DNA of 64,000 nt, from the NCBI GenBank assembly GCA_947579665.1, contig CANPUZ010000064.1, positions 62,001-126,000 of the forward strand. The letters run 5' to 3'. The position numbers and the translations under genes were made by a program. The first letter of the stretch is position 1. Each line of letters begins with the position of its first letter. A model generated the notes under the pieces. That model made no database searches. It worked only from the letters and a program-made list of their open reading frames with translations, and was not told the DNA's origin. The DNA is from Sympetrum striolatum. Its lineage: Eukaryota > Arthropoda > Insecta > Odonata > Libellulidae. Of the stretch, positions 43,087 through 56,159 are shown piece after piece.

Positions 43087-46072
43087 CTCTTAGAATCCTT
43101 ACAGCATCCCTTAAAATTCCTTCGTTACCCCAAGGAATGATCTGAATAAGGGCAAGGAAGAGGAAATTAGACAGAAAAGAAAATAATCACATTCAATATC
43201 AAAATTCAATAAGAATGACGAATTACAACAATCGAATCTAACTTTAATCTATATGATTATTATAAGATACTTATTTATCAATATATTTACGATTTATCCG
43301 GTCCCTTCTCTCTTAGAATCCTTACAGCATCCCTTAAAATTCCTTCGTTACCTAAGGGAATGATCTGAATAAGGGCAAAGAAGAGGAAATTAGACAGAAA
43401 AGAAAATAATCTCATTCAATATCAAAAATTCAATAAGAATGACGAATTACAACAATCGAATCTAACTTTAATCTATATGATTATTATAAGATACTTATTT
43501 ATCAATATATTTACGATTTATCCGGACACTTCTCTCTTAGAATCCTTACAGCATCCCTTAAAATTCCTTCGTTACCTAAGGGAATGATCTGAATAAGGGC
43601 AAGGAAGAGGAAATTAGACAGAAAAGAAAATAATCACATTCAATATCAAAATTCAATAAGAATGACGAATTACAACAATCGAATCTAACTTTAATCTATA
43701 TGATTATTATAAGATACTTATTTAACATAATATTTACGATTTATCCGGTCCCTTCTCTCTTAGAATCCTTACAGCATCCCTTAGAATTCCTTAGTTACCC
43801 CAGGGAATGATCTAAATAAGGGCATAGAACAGGAAATTAGACAGAAAAGAAAATAATCTCATTCAATATCAAAATTCAATTAAAATGACGAATTTCAACA
43901 ATCGAATCTAACTTTAATTAATATGATTATTATAAGATACTTATTTATCATAACATTTACGATTTATCCGGTCCCTTCTCTCTTAGAATCCTTACAGCAT
44001 CCCTTAAAATTCCTTCGTTACCTCAGGGAATGATCTGAATATGGGCAAGGAAGAGGAAATTAGACAGAAAAGAAAATAATCTCATTCAATAACAAAATTC
44101 AATAAGAATGACGAATTACAACAATGGATACTAACTTTAATCTACAAGATTATTGTAAGATACTTATTTATCATAATATTTACGATTTATCCGGTCCCTT
44201 CTCTCTTAGAATCCTTACAGCATCCCTTAGAAATCCTACGTTACCTCAGGGAATGATCTGAATAAGGGCAAAGAAGAGGAAATTAGACAGAAAAGAAAAT
44301 AATCTCATTTAATATCAAAATTCAATAAGAATGACGAATTACAACAATCGAATCTAACTTTAATCTATAAGATTATTATAAGATACATATTTATCATAAT
44401 ATTTACGATTTATCCGGTCCCTTACCTCTTAGAATCCTTACAGTATCCCTTACAAATCCTACGTTACCTCAGGGAATGATCTGAATAAGGGCAAAGAAGA
44501 GGAAATTAGACAGAAAAGAAAATAATCTCATTCAATATCAAAATTCAATAAGAATGACGAATTACAACAATCGAATCTAACTTTAATCTATATGATTATT
44601 ATAAGATACTTATTTATCATAATATTTACGATTTATCCGGTCCCTTCTTTCTTAGAATCCTTACAGCATCCCTTAAAGTTCCTTCGTTACCTCAGGGAAT
44701 GATCTGAATAAGGGCATAGAAGAGGAAATTAGACAGAAAAGAAAATAATCTCATTCAATATCAAAATTCAATTAAAATGACGAATTACAACAATCGAATC
44801 TAACTTTAATCTATATTATTATTATAAGATACTTATTTATCATAATATTTACGATTTATCCGGTCCTTTTTCTCTTCGAATCCTTACAGCATCCCTTAAA
44901 ATTCCTTCGTTACCTCAGGGAATGATCTGAATAAGGGCAAAGAAGAGGAAATTAGACAGAAAAGAAAATAATCTCATTCAATATCAAAATTCAATAAGAA
45001 TGACGAATTACAACAATCGAATCTAATTTTAATCTATATGATTATTATAAGATACTTATTTATCAATATATTTACGATTTATCCGGTCCCTTCTCTCTTA
45101 GAATCCTTACAGCATCCCTTAAAATTCCTTCGCAACCTCAGGGAATGATCTGAATAAGGGCAAAGAAGAGGAAATTAGACAGAAAAGAAAATAATCTCAT
45201 TCAATATCAAAATTCAATAAGAATGACAAATTACAACAATCGAATCTAACTTTAATCTATATGATTATTATAAGATACTTATTTATCATAATATTTCCGA
45301 TTTATCCGGTCCCTTCTCTCTTAGAATCCTTATAGCATCCCTTAGAATTCCTTAGTTACCCCAGGGAATGATCTAAATAAGGTCAAAGAACAGGAAATTA
45401 GACAGAAAAGAAAATAATCTCATTCAATATCAAAATTCAATTAAAATGACGAATTACAACAATCGAATCTAACTTTACTCTATATGATTATTATAAGATA
45501 CTTATTTATCATAATATTTACGATTCATCCGGTCCTTTCTCTCGTAGAATTCTTACAGCATCCCTTAGAAATCCTACGTTACCTCAGGGAATGATCTGAA
45601 TAAGAAAAATGAAGAGGAAATAACAAAAAAGAAAATAATCTCATTCAATATCAAAATTAATTAAAATGATGAATTACAACAATCGAATCTAACTTTAATC
45701 TATATGATTATTATAAGATACTTATTTATCATAATATTTACGATTTATACGGTCCCTTCTCTCTTAGAATCCTTACAGCATCCCTTAAAAATCCTTCGTT
45801 ACCTCAGGGAATGATCTGAATAAGGGCAAAGAAGTGGAAATTAGACAGAAAAGAAAATAATCTCATTCAATATCAAAATTCAATAAGAATGACGAATTAC
45901 AACAATCGAATCTAACTTTAATCTATATGATTATTATAAGATACTTATTTATCATAATATTTACGATTTATCCGGTCCCTTCTCTCTTAGAATTCTTACA
46001 GAATCCCTTAGAAATCCTACGTTACCTCAGGGAATGATCTGAATAAGAAAAATTTGATGTGGCCAGCACATG

Positions 46073-46087
46073 ACTTTCTCCATATAT
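46073..46087 (+). repeat. Left sub-terminal inverted repeat of the insert
   Basis: ACTTTCTCCATATAT, about 20 bp inside the left edge of the insert. It is the inverse of TATATGGAGAAAGT at 47101-47114, at the right edge. The 20-bp asymmetry in position is unusual for a simple terminal-inverted-repeat element. Confidence 0.65.
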
Positions 46088-46261
46088 AAGATGTAAATAT
46101 TTATCTACCGCAGTAATTTCGAACTCTATATTCCTTCTAAACTTCGAATATGAATGATTAATATTATATATTATCTTTGACGCCAAAAACATGATAAATA
46201 ATGTTTTTCGGGACATGCTCGATGAAATACGATGGATTTGGTCTTTCGCCCATTAAGCCCA

Positions 46262-46578
46262 GAGCGCCCACAAAGTACATAATCAGCAACTTCCGGTTTA
46301 TCAGTATTTAATGAATAACTCCTAAACAATCAGTGATACAAAAATATATTTCAACCAAAAGTTATAGTAAAATTTATTTTCTAAAACTTTTGTAATAAAT
46401 AGTATATACCTAAATATCATATATATGGAGATATTTTGAAAACCGGAAATGAGCTTTGAAGAATGAAGCTCAATTTCCGGTTAACCGATTTACTCCAAAA
46501 ACTAATCAACTCTAAAAACTGTAATAGAAGTACTACATATGAAATTTGGTGTTGATCTGCCGAATAGTATTCACGTTA
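46262..46578 (+). repeat. 317-bp internal tandem repeat, unit 1
   Basis: Starts at GAGCGCCCACAAAGTACATA and runs to the next GAGCGCCCAC at 46579. It includes CTTCCGGTTTATCAG, a GATATTTTGAAAACCGG segment, a hairpin, and ACCGATTTACTCC followed by AACTAATCAACTC. Unit 2 repeats the same order with scattered substitutions. Confidence 0.85.
46441..46482. repeat. Hairpin with AACCGGAAAT arms, unit 1
   Basis: Inverted repeat: AACCGGAAATGAGCTT on the left pairs with GAAGCTCAATTTCCGGTT on the right, with a one-base bulge and a short loop. The corresponding hairpin is kept in unit 2 although the loop and arms have changed. Confidence 0.75.
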
Positions 46579-46895
46579 GAGCGCCCACAAAGTACATAAC
46601 CATCTTCTTCCGGTTTATCAGTGTTTCACGAATAACTCCTAATCAACCGGTGATACAAACATATGATAAATACAAAAGTAATAGTAAATTACAATATCTA
46701 AAACTTTTATACGTAATACAATATACGTATATATCATATTTATGGAGATATTTTGAAAACCGGAAATGAGCTTTAATGAATAAAGCTCGACTTCCGGTTG
46801 ACCGATTTACTCCAAAAACTAATCAACTCTGACAGCACACACCACAATACTATATATGAAGTTTGGTATTGATACGACTAATAGTTTTCACGTTA
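46579..46895 (+). repeat. 317-bp internal tandem repeat, unit 2
   Basis: Second unit, exactly 317 bp after the first. It ends at a third GAGCGCCCAC (46896), which begins a third, immediately truncated unit that passes into the (CA)n tract. Differences from unit 1 are mostly substitutions in the AT-rich middle. Confidence 0.85.
46758..46799. repeat. Hairpin with AACCGGAAAT arms, unit 2
   Basis: AACCGGAAATGAGCTTTA pairs with TAAAGCTCGACTTCCGGTT around an ATGAA loop, again with one bulged base. It is slightly longer than its partner in unit 1. Confidence 0.75.
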
Positions 46896-46907
46896 GAGCG
46901 CCCACTA

Positions 46908-46914
46908 TCACACA

Positions 46915-46985
<71 letters not shown>

Positions 46986-46989
46986 ACAG
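46908..46989 (+). repeat. (CA)n microsatellite
   Basis: About 80 bp of CA dinucleotides with two TACA interruptions (near 46921 and 46981). It begins inside the truncated third 317-bp unit. It gives long artificial open frames on both strands (poly-His/Thr and poly-Cys/Val), which are not genes. Confidence 0.95.
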
Positions 46990-47082
46990 ACATCATTCCG
47001 AAAATGGTCAAAACGAGTTCTAGGGACCCCAAAACATGTATTTCCGTTGAAATCTCGAAGTCGAATTTTTTCATGAAAACAG

Positions 47083-47115
47083 TACTTTCTCTATACTTCG
47101 TATATGGAGAAAGTA
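47083..47115. repeat. Terminal hairpin of the insert
   Basis: TACTTTCTCTATAC and GTATATGGAGAAAGTA pair almost perfectly around a TTC loop, ending at the junction with the satellite. The right arm also matches, in inverse, the left sub-terminal repeat at 46073-46087, so the right end can pair with itself or with the left end. Confidence 0.8.
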
Positions 47116-50100
47116 AAAAAGAAGAGGAAATTAGACAGAAAAGAAAATAATCTCATTCAATAACAAAATTCAATTAAAATGACGAATAACAACAATCGAA
47201 TCTAACTTTAATCTATATGATTATTATAAGATACTTATTTATCAATATATTTACGATTTATCCGGTCCCTTCTCTCTTAGAATCCTTACAGCATCCCTTA
47301 AAATTCCTTCGTTACCTAAGGGAATGATCTGAATAAGAGCAAAGAAGAGGAAATGAGACAGAAAAGAAAATAATCTCATTCAATATCAAAAATTCAATAA
47401 GAATGACGAATCACAACAATCGAATCTAACTTTAATCTATATGATTATTATAAGATACTTATTTATCATAATATTTACGATTTATCCGGTCCCTTCTCTC
47501 TTAGAATCCTTACAGCATCCCTTAGAAATCCTATGTTACCTCAGGGAATGATCTGAATAAGGGCAAGGAAGAGGAAATTAGACAGAAAAGAAAATAATCT
47601 CATTCAATATCAAAATTCAATAAGAATGACGAATTACAACAATCGAATCTAACTTTAATCTATATGATTATTATAAGATACTTTATTAACATAATATTTA
47701 CGATTTATCCGGTCCCTTCTCTCTTAGAATCCTTACAGCATCCCTTAGAATTCCTTAGTTACCCCAGGGAATGATCTAAATAAGGGCATAGAACAGGAAA
47801 TTAGACAGATAAGAAAATAATCTCATTCAATATCCAAATTCAATTAAAATGACGAATTACAACAATCGAATCTAACTTTAATTAATATGATTATTATAAG
47901 ATACTTATTTATCATAACATTTACGATTTATCCGGTCCCTTCTCTCTTAGAATCCTTACAGCATCCCTTAAAATTCCTTCGTTACCTCAGGGAATGATCT
48001 GAATAAGGGCAAAGAAGAGGAAATTAGACAGAAAAGAAAATAATCTCATTCAATAACAAAATTCAATAAGAATGACGAATTACAACAATGGAATACAACT
48101 TTAATCTACAAGATTATTATAAGATACTTATTTATCATAATATTTACGATTTATCCGGTCCCTTCTCTCTTAGAATCCTTACAGCATCCCTTAGAAATCC
48201 TACGTTACCTCAGGGAATGATCTGAATAAGGGCAAAGAAGAGGAAATTAGACAGAAAAGAAAATAATCTCATTTAATATCAAAATTCAATAAGAATGACG
48301 AATTACAACAATCGAATCTAACTTTAATCTATAAGATTATTATAAGATACATATTTATCATAATATATACGATTTATCCGGTCCCTTACCTCTTAGAATC
48401 CTTACAGTATCCCTTAAAAATCCTACGTTACCTCAGGGAATGATCTGAATAAGGGCAAAGAAGAGGAAATTAGACAGAAAAGAAAATAATCTCATTCAAT
48501 ATCAAAATTCAATTAAAATGACGAATTACAACAATCGAATCTAACTTTAATCTATAAGATTATTTTAAGATACTTACTTATCATAATATTTACGATTTAT
48601 CCGGTCCCTTCTCTCTTAGAATCCTTACAGCATCCCTTAAAATTCCTTCGTTACCCCAAGGAATGATCTGAATAAGGGCAAAGAAGAGGAAATTAGACAG
48701 AAAAGAAAATAATCTCATTCAATATCAAAATTCAATAAGAATGACGAATTACAACAATCGAATCTAACTTTAATCTATATGATTATTATAAGATACTTAT
48801 TTATCATAATATTTACGATTTATCCGGTCCTTTCTCTCTTAGAATCCTTACAGCATCCCTTAAAGTTCCTTCGTTACCTCAGGGAATGATCTGAATAAGG
48901 GCATAGAAGAGGAAATTAGAGAGGAAAAGAAAATAATCTCATTCAATATCAAAATTCAATTAAAATGACGAATTACAACAATCGAATCTAACTTTAATCT
49001 ATATTATTATTATAAGATACTTATTTATCATAATATTTACAATTTATCCGGTCCTTTTTCTCTTCGAATCCTTACAGCATCCCTTAAAATTCCTTCGTTA
49101 CCTCAGGGAATGATCTGAATAAGGGCAAAGAAGAGGAAATTAGACAGAAAAGAAAATAATCTCATTCAATATCAACATTCAATAAGAATGACGAATTACA
49201 ACAATCGAATCTAACTTTAATCTATATGATTATTATAAGATACTTATTTATCAATATATTTACGATTTATCCGGTCCCTTCTCTCTTAGAATCCTTACAG
49301 CATCCCTTAAAATTCCTTCGCAACCTCAGGGAATGATCTGAATAAGGGCAAAGAAGAGGAAATTAGACAGAAAAGAAAATAATCTCATTCAATATCAAAA
49401 TTCAATAAGAATGACGAATTACAACAATTGAATCTAACTTTAATCTATATGATTATCATAAGATACTTATTTTTCATAATATTTACGATTTATTTGGTCC
49501 CTTCTCTCTTAGAATCCTTACAGCATCCCTTAAAATTCCTTCGTTACCTCAGGGAATGATCTCAATAAGGGCAAAGAAGAGGAAATTAGACAGAAAAGAA
49601 AATAATCTCATTCAATATCAAAATTCAATAAGAATGACGAATTATAACAATCGAATCTAACTTTAATCTATATGATTATTATAAGATACTTATTTATCAT
49701 AATATTTACGATTTATACGATCCCTTCTCTCTTAGAATCCTTACAGCATCCCTTAGAAATCCTACGTTACCTCAGGGAATGATCTGAATTAGGGCTAAGA
49801 AGAGGAAATTAGACAGAAAAGAAAATAATCTCATTCAATATCAAAATTCAATAAGAATGACAAATTACAACAATCGAATCTAACTTTAATCTATATGATT
49901 ATTATAAGATACTTATTTATCACAATATTTACGATTTATCCGGTCCCTTCTCTCTTAGAATCCTTACAGCATCCCTTAGAATTCCTTAGTTACCCCAGGG
50001 AATGATCTAAATAAGGGCAAAGAACAGGAAATTAGACAGAAAAGAAAATAATCTCATTCAATATCAAAATTCAATTAAAATGACGAATTACAACAATCGA

Positions 50101-53039
50101 ATCTAACTTTACTCTACATGATTATTATAAGATACTTATTTATCATAATATTTACGATTCATCCGGTCCCTTCTCTCTTAGAATTCTTACAGCATCCCTT
50201 AGAAATCCTACGTTACCTCAGGGAATGATCTGAATAAGAAAAAAGAAGAGGAAATTAGACAGAAAAGAAAATAATCTCATTCAATATCAAAATTCAATTA
50301 AAATGACGAATAACAACAATCGAATCTAACTTTAATCTATATGATTATTATAAGATACTTATTTATCAATATATTTACGATTTATCCGGTCCCTTCTCTC
50401 TTAGAATCCTTACAACATCCCTTAAAATTCCTTCGTTACCTAAGGGAATGATCTGAATAAGGGCAAAGAAGAGGAAATTAGACAGAAAAGAAAATAATCT
50501 CATTCAATATCAAAAATTCAATAAGAATGACGAATTACAACAATCGAATCTAACTATAATCTATATGATTATTATAAGATACTTATTTATCATAATATTT
50601 ACGATTTATCCGGTCCCTTCTCTCTTAGAATCCTTACAGCTTCCCTTAGAAATCCTATGTTACCTCAGGGAATGATCTGAATAAGGGCAAGGAAGAGGAA
50701 ATTAGACAGAAAAGAAAATAATCACATTCAATATCAAAATTCAATAAGAATGACGAATTACAACAATCGAATCTAACTTTAATCTATATGATTATTATAA
50801 GATACTTATTTAACATAATATTTACGATTTATCCGGTCCCTTCTCTCTTAGAATCCTTACAGCATCCCTTAGAATTCCTTAGTTACCCCAGGGAATGATC
50901 TAAATAAGGGCATAGAACAGGAAATTAGACAGAAAAGAAAATAATCTCATTCAATATCAAAATTCAATTAAAATGACGAATTACAACAATCGAATCTAAC
51001 TTTAATTAATATGATTATTATAAGATACTTATTTATCATAACATTTACGATTTATCCGGTCCCTTCTCTCTTAGAATCCTTACAGCATCCCTTAAAATTC
51101 CTTCGTTACCTCAGGGAATGATCTGAATATGGGCAAGGAAGAGGAAATTAGACAGAAAAGAAAATATACTCATTCAATAACAAAATTCAATAAGAATGAC
51201 GAATTACAACAATGGAATCTAACTTTAATCTACAAGATTATTGTAAGATACTTATTTATCACAATATTTACTATTTATCCGGTCCCTTCTCTCTTAGAAT
51301 CCTTACAGCATCCCTTAGAAATCCTACGTTACCTCAGGGAATGATCTGAATAAGGGCAAAGAAGAGGAAATTAGACAGAAAAGAAAATAATCTCATTTAA
51401 TATCAAAATTCAATAAGAATGACGAATTACAACAATCGAATCTAACTTTAATCTATAAGATTATTATAAGATACATATTTATCATAATATTTACGATTTA
51501 TCCGGTCGCTTACCTCTTAGAATCCTTACAGTATCCCTTACAAATCCTACGTTACCTCAGGGAATGATCTGAATAAGGGCAAAGAAGAGGAAATTAGAGA
51601 GAAAAGAAAATAATCTCATTCAATATCAAAATTCAATAAGAATGACGAATTACAACAATCGAATCTAACTTTAATCTATATGATTATTATAAGATACTTA
51701 TTTATCATAATATTTACGATTTATCCGGTCCCTTCTTTCTTAGAATCCTTACAGCATCCCTTAAAGTTCCTTCGTTACCTCAGGGAATGATCTGAATAAG
51801 GGCATAGAAGAGGAAATTAGACAGAAAAGAAAATAATCTCATTCAATATCAAAATTCAATTAAAATGACGAATTACAACAATCCAATCTAACTTTAATCT
51901 ATATTATTATTATAAGATACTTATTAATCATAATATTTACGATTTATCCGGTCCTTTTTCTCTTCGAATCCTTACAGCATCCCTTAAAATTCCTTCGTTA
52001 CCTCAGGGAATGATCTGAATAAGGGCAAAGAAGAGGAAATTAGACAGAAAAGAAAATAATCTCATTCAATATCAAAATTCAATAAGAATGACGAATTACA
52101 ACAATCGAATCTAACTTTAATCTATATGATTATTATAAGATACTTATTTATCAATATATTTACGATTTATCCGGTCCCTTCTCTCTTAGAATCCTTACAG
52201 CATCCCTTAAAATTCCTTCGTTACCTAAGGGAATGATCTGAATAAGGGCAAAGAAGAGGAAATTAGACAGAAAAGAAAATAATCTCATTCAATATCAAAA
52301 ATTCAATAAGAATGACGAATTACAACAATCGAATCTAACTTTAATCTATATGATTATTATAAGATACTTATTTATCATAATATTTACGATTCATCCGGTC
52401 CTTTCTCTCGTAGAATTCTTACAGCATCCCTTAGAAATCCTACGTTACCTCAGGGAATGATCTGAATAAGAAAAATGAAGAGGAAATAACAAAAAAGAAA
52501 ATAATCTCATTCAATATCAAAATTCAATTAAAATGACGAATAACAACAATCGAATCTAACTTTAATCTATATGATTATTATAAGATACTTATTTATCAAT
52601 ATATTTACGATTTATCCGGTCCCTTCTCTCTTAGAATCCTTACAGCATCCCTTAAAATTCCTTCGTTACCTAAGGGAATGATCTGAATAAGGGCAAAGAA
52701 GAGGAAATTAGACAGAAAAGAAAATAATCTCATTCAATATCAAAAATTCAATAAGAATGACGAATTACAACAATCGAATCTAACTTTAATCTATATGATT
52801 ATTATAAGATACTTATTTATCATAATATTTACGATTTATCCGGTCCCTTCTCTCTTAGAATCCTTACAGCATCCCTTAGAAATCCTATGTTACCTCAGGG
52901 AATGATCTGAATAAGGGCAAGGAAGAGGAAATTAGACAGAAAAGAAAATAATCTCATTCAATATCAAAATTTAATAAGAATGACGAATTACATAAATCGA
53001 ATCTAACTTTAATCTATATGATTATTATAAGATACTTAT

Positions 53040-54972
53040 TTAACATAATATTTACGATTTATCCGGTATCTTCTCTCTTAGAATCCTTACAGCATCCCTT
53101 AGAATTCCTTAGTTACCCCAGGGAATGATCTAAATAAGGGCATAGAACAGGAAATTAGACAGAAAAGAAAACAATCTCATTCAATATCAAAATTCAATTA
53201 AAATGACGAATTACAACAATCGAATCTAACTTTAATTAATATGATTATTATAAGATACTTATTTATCATAACATTTACGATTTATCCGGTCCCTTCTCTC
53301 TTAGAATCCTTACAGCATCCCTTAAAATTCCTTCGTTACCTCAGGGAATGATCTGAATAAGGGCAAAGAAGAGGAAATTGGACAGAAAAGAAAATAATCT
53401 CATTCAATATCAAAATTCAATTAAAATGACGAATTACAACAATCGAATCTAACTTTAATCTATAAGATTATTTTAAGATACTTATTTATCATAATATTTA
53501 CGATTTATCCGGTCCCTTCTCTCTTAGAATCCTTACAGCATCCCTTAAAATTCCTTCGTTACCCCAGGGAATGATCTGAATAAGGGCAAAGAAGAGGAAA
53601 TTAGACAGAAAAGAAAATAATCTCATTCAATATCAAAATTCAATAAGAATGACGAATTACAACAATCGAATCTAACTTTAATCTATATGATTATTATAAA
53701 ATACTTATTTATCACAATATTTACGATTTATCCGGTCCCTTCTCTCTTAGAATCCTTACAGCATCCCTTAAAGTTCCTTCGTTACCTCAGGGAATGATCT
53801 GAATAAGGGCATAGAAGAGGAAATTAGAGAGGAAAAGAAAATAATCTCATTCAATATCAAAATTCAATTAAAATGACGAATTACAACAATCGAATCTAAC
53901 TTTAATCTATATTATTATTATAAGATACTTATTTATCATAATATTTACGATTTATCCGGTCCTTTTTCTCTTCGAATCCTTACAGCATCCCTTAAAATTC
54001 CTTCGTTACCTCAGGGAATGATCTGAATAAGGGCAAAGAAGAGGAAATTAGACAGAAAAGAAAATAATCTCATTCAATATCAAAATTCAATAAGAATGAC
54101 GAATTACAACAATCGAATCTAACTTTAATCTATATGATTATTATAAGATACTTATTTATCAATATATTTACGATTTATCCGGTCCCTTCTCTCTTAGAAT
54201 CCTTACAGCATCCCTTAAAATTCCTTCGCAACCTCAGGGAATGATCTGAATAAGGGCAAAGAAGAGGAAATTAGACAGAAAAGAAATTAATTTCATTCAA
54301 TATCAAAATTCAATAAGAATGACGAATTACAACAATCGAATCTACCTTTAATCTATATGATTATTATAAGATACTTATTTATCATAATATTTACGATTTA
54401 TCCGGTCCCTTCTCTCTTAGAATCCTTACAGCATTCTTAGAATTCCTTCGTTACCCCAGGGAATGATCTGAATAAGGGCAAAGAAGAGGAAATTTGACAG
54501 AAAAGAAAATAATCTCATTCAATATCAAAATTCAATAAGAATGACGAATTACAACAATCGAATCTAACTTTAATCTATATGATTATCATAAGATACTTAT
54601 TTTTCATAATATTTACGATTTATTTGGTCCCTTCCCTTTTAGAATCCTTACAGCATCCCATAAAATTCCTTCGTTACCTCAGGGAATGATCTCAATAAGG
54701 GCAAAGAAGAGGAAATTAGACAGAAAAGAAAATAATCTCATTCAATATCAAAATTCAATAAGAATGACGAATTACAACAATCGAATCTAACTTTAATCTA
54801 TATGATTATTATAAGATACTTATTTATCATAATATTTACGATTTATACGATCCCTTCTCTCTTAGAATCCTTACAGCATCCCTTAGAAATCCTACGTTAC
54901 CTCAGGGAATGATCTGAATTAGGGCTAAGAAGAGGAAATTAGACAGAAAAGAAAATAATCTCATTCAATATC
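53040..54972 (+). repeat. Recurrent 9-monomer block in segment 2, copy 1
   Basis: Variant series: GGCATAGAACAGG, TTTAATTAATATG, GGCATAGAAGAGG followed by GAGAGGAAAAG, CTTTTTCTCTTCG, TTCGCAACCTC, CAGCATTCTTAG, GATTATCATAAG and TTATACGATCCC. The series recurs at 56160-58316, first about 3118 bp away and, after one extra monomer, 3344 bp away (for example GATTATCATAAG at 54581 and 57925). A similar series, partly reordered, lies at about 48,890-49,800. Confidence 0.7.
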
Positions 54973-55320
54973 AAAATTCAATTAAAATGACGAACAACAA
55001 CAATCGAATCTAACTTTAATCTATATGATTATTATAAGATACTTATTTATCAATATATTTACGATTTATCCGGTCCCTTCTCTCTTAGAATCCTTACAGC
55101 ATCCCTTAAAATTCCTTCGTTACCCCAGGGAATGATCTAAATAAGGGCAAAGAACAGGAAATTAGACAAAAAAGAAAATAATCTCATTCAATATCAAAAT
55201 TCAATTAAAATGACGAATAACAACAATCGAATCTAACTTTAATCTATATGATTATTATAAGATACTTATTTATCATAATATTTACGATTTATCCGGTCCC
55301 TTCTCTCTTAGAATCCTTAC

Positions 55321-56100
55321 AGCATCTTTAGAAATCCTATGTTACCTCAGGGAATGATCTGAATAAGGGCAAGGAAGAGGAAATTAGACAGAAAAGAAAA
55401 TAATCTCATTCAATATCAAAAATTCAATAAGAATGACGAATTACAACAATCGAATCTAACTTTAATCTATATGATTATTATAAGATACTTATTTATCATA
55501 ATATTTACGATTTATCCGGTCCCTTCTCTCTTAGAATCCTTACAGCATCTTTAGAAATCCTATGTTACCTCAGGGAATGATCTAAATAAGGGCAAAGAAC
55601 AGGAAATTAGACAGAAAAGAAAATAATCTCATTCAATATCAAAAATTCAATAAGAATGACGAATTACAACAATCGAATCTAACTTTAATCTATATGATTA
55701 TTATAAGATACTTATTTATCATAATATTTACGATTTATCCGGTCCCTTCTCTCTTAGAATCCTTACAGCATCTTTAGAAATCCTATGTTACCTCAGGGAA
55801 TGATCTAAATAAGGGCAAGGAAGAGGAAATTAGACAGAAAAGAAAATAATCTCATTCAATATCAAAAATTCAATAAGAATGACGAATAACAACAATCGAA
55901 TCTAACTTTAATCTATATGATTATTATAAGATACTTATTTATCATAATATTTACGATTTATCCGGTCCCTTCTCTCTTAGAATCCTTACAGCATCTTTAG
56001 AAATCCTATGTTACCTCAGGGAATGATCTAAATAAGGGCAAAGAACAGGAAATTAGACAGAAAAGAAAATAATCTCATTCAATATCAAAAATTCAATAAG
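55321..56100 (+). repeat. Run of four consecutive AGCATCTTTAG variant monomers
   Basis: AGCATCTTTAGAAATCC, a deletion variant of AGCATCCCTTAGAAATCC, occurs at 55321, 55544, 55767 and 55990, spaced exactly 223 bp. The rest of each monomer is nearly identical apart from alternating GAAGAGG and GAACAGG. I saw this variant nowhere else, so this is local one-monomer amplification. Confidence 0.82.
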
Positions 56101-56159
56101 AATGACGAATTACAACAATCGAATTAAACTTTAATCTATATGATTATTATAAGATACTT

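Larger units (their letters stand above)
1..46052 (+). repeat. 223-bp satellite array, segment 1
   Basis: Uninterrupted head-to-tail tandem array of a ~223-bp monomer, about 207 copies, all in one orientation. Using the landmark CAACAATCGAATC as monomer start, successive copies begin at 1, 224, 446, 669 and 892, giving spacings of 222-223 bp. Each monomer has, in order, an AT-rich third (TATATGATTATTATAAG, then ATAATATTTACG), a pyrimidine-rich part (CCGGTCCCTTCTCTCTTAG, CAGCATCCCTT), a short CCTCAGG or CCCCAGG centre, and a purine-rich part (AAGGGCAAAGAAGAGG, GACAGAAAAG). One copy counted by hand has about 30% G+C. Copies differ by scattered substitutions and 1-2 bp indels, and many variants recur in sets, which reveals higher-order repeats. 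There is no gene in the segment. The longest open frames (64 codons at 4129-4323 and 13935-14129) are chance readings of the repeat. The family is not one I recognise by name. Confidence 0.98.
46053..47114. mobile_element. Non-autonomous inserted repeat (~1.06 kb) with hairpins and (CA)n tract
   Basis: Non-satellite DNA splitting one monomer. Against the uninterrupted homologous monomer at 42700-42720, 1067 bases are added. That fits a 1062-bp element flanked by a 5-bp A-run duplication (46048-46052 and 47115-47119 or 47116-47120), though the A-run makes the exact ends ambiguous. Near the left end is ACTTTCTCCATATAT (46073-46087); its reverse complement TATATGGAGAAAGT lies at the right end (47101-47114). 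Inside are two and a fraction copies of a 317-bp direct repeat, a (CA)n tract and a unique segment before a terminal hairpin. No coding frame is convincing: the small frames run through repeats. The architecture suggests a MITE-like or microsatellite-associated interspersed element. I recall broadly similar (CA)n-bearing repeats in hemipteran genomes, but cannot confirm that here, and it lacks a clear Helitron CTRR end. Confidence 0.75.

Noticed and set aside
1..46052. CRISPR-like regular direct repeats
   Set aside because: The period is 223 bp with no unique spacers; every base belongs to the repeat. The rest of the window is clearly eukaryotic.
46022..46216. 64-codon minus-strand frame at the left edge of the insert, and a 76-codon plus frame at 46539-46769
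   Set aside because: The first crosses the satellite-insert junction and the second lies across the 317-bp repeat units. Neither shows a recognisable motif.
46053..47114. Helitron
   Set aside because: There is a hairpin near the right end and a (CA)n tract, but no 5' TC, no 3' CTRR after the hairpin and no A/T target junction. The flanks fit an A-run duplication better.
46850..47150. Open frames on both strands across 46850-47150
   Set aside because: They owe their length to the (CA)n tract (poly-His/Thr on one strand, poly-Cys/Val on the other).
51129..51344. 71-codon open frame in the satellite
   Set aside because: Chance frame across a monomer and part of the next; no conserved domain, and neighbouring monomers are closed in the same phase.
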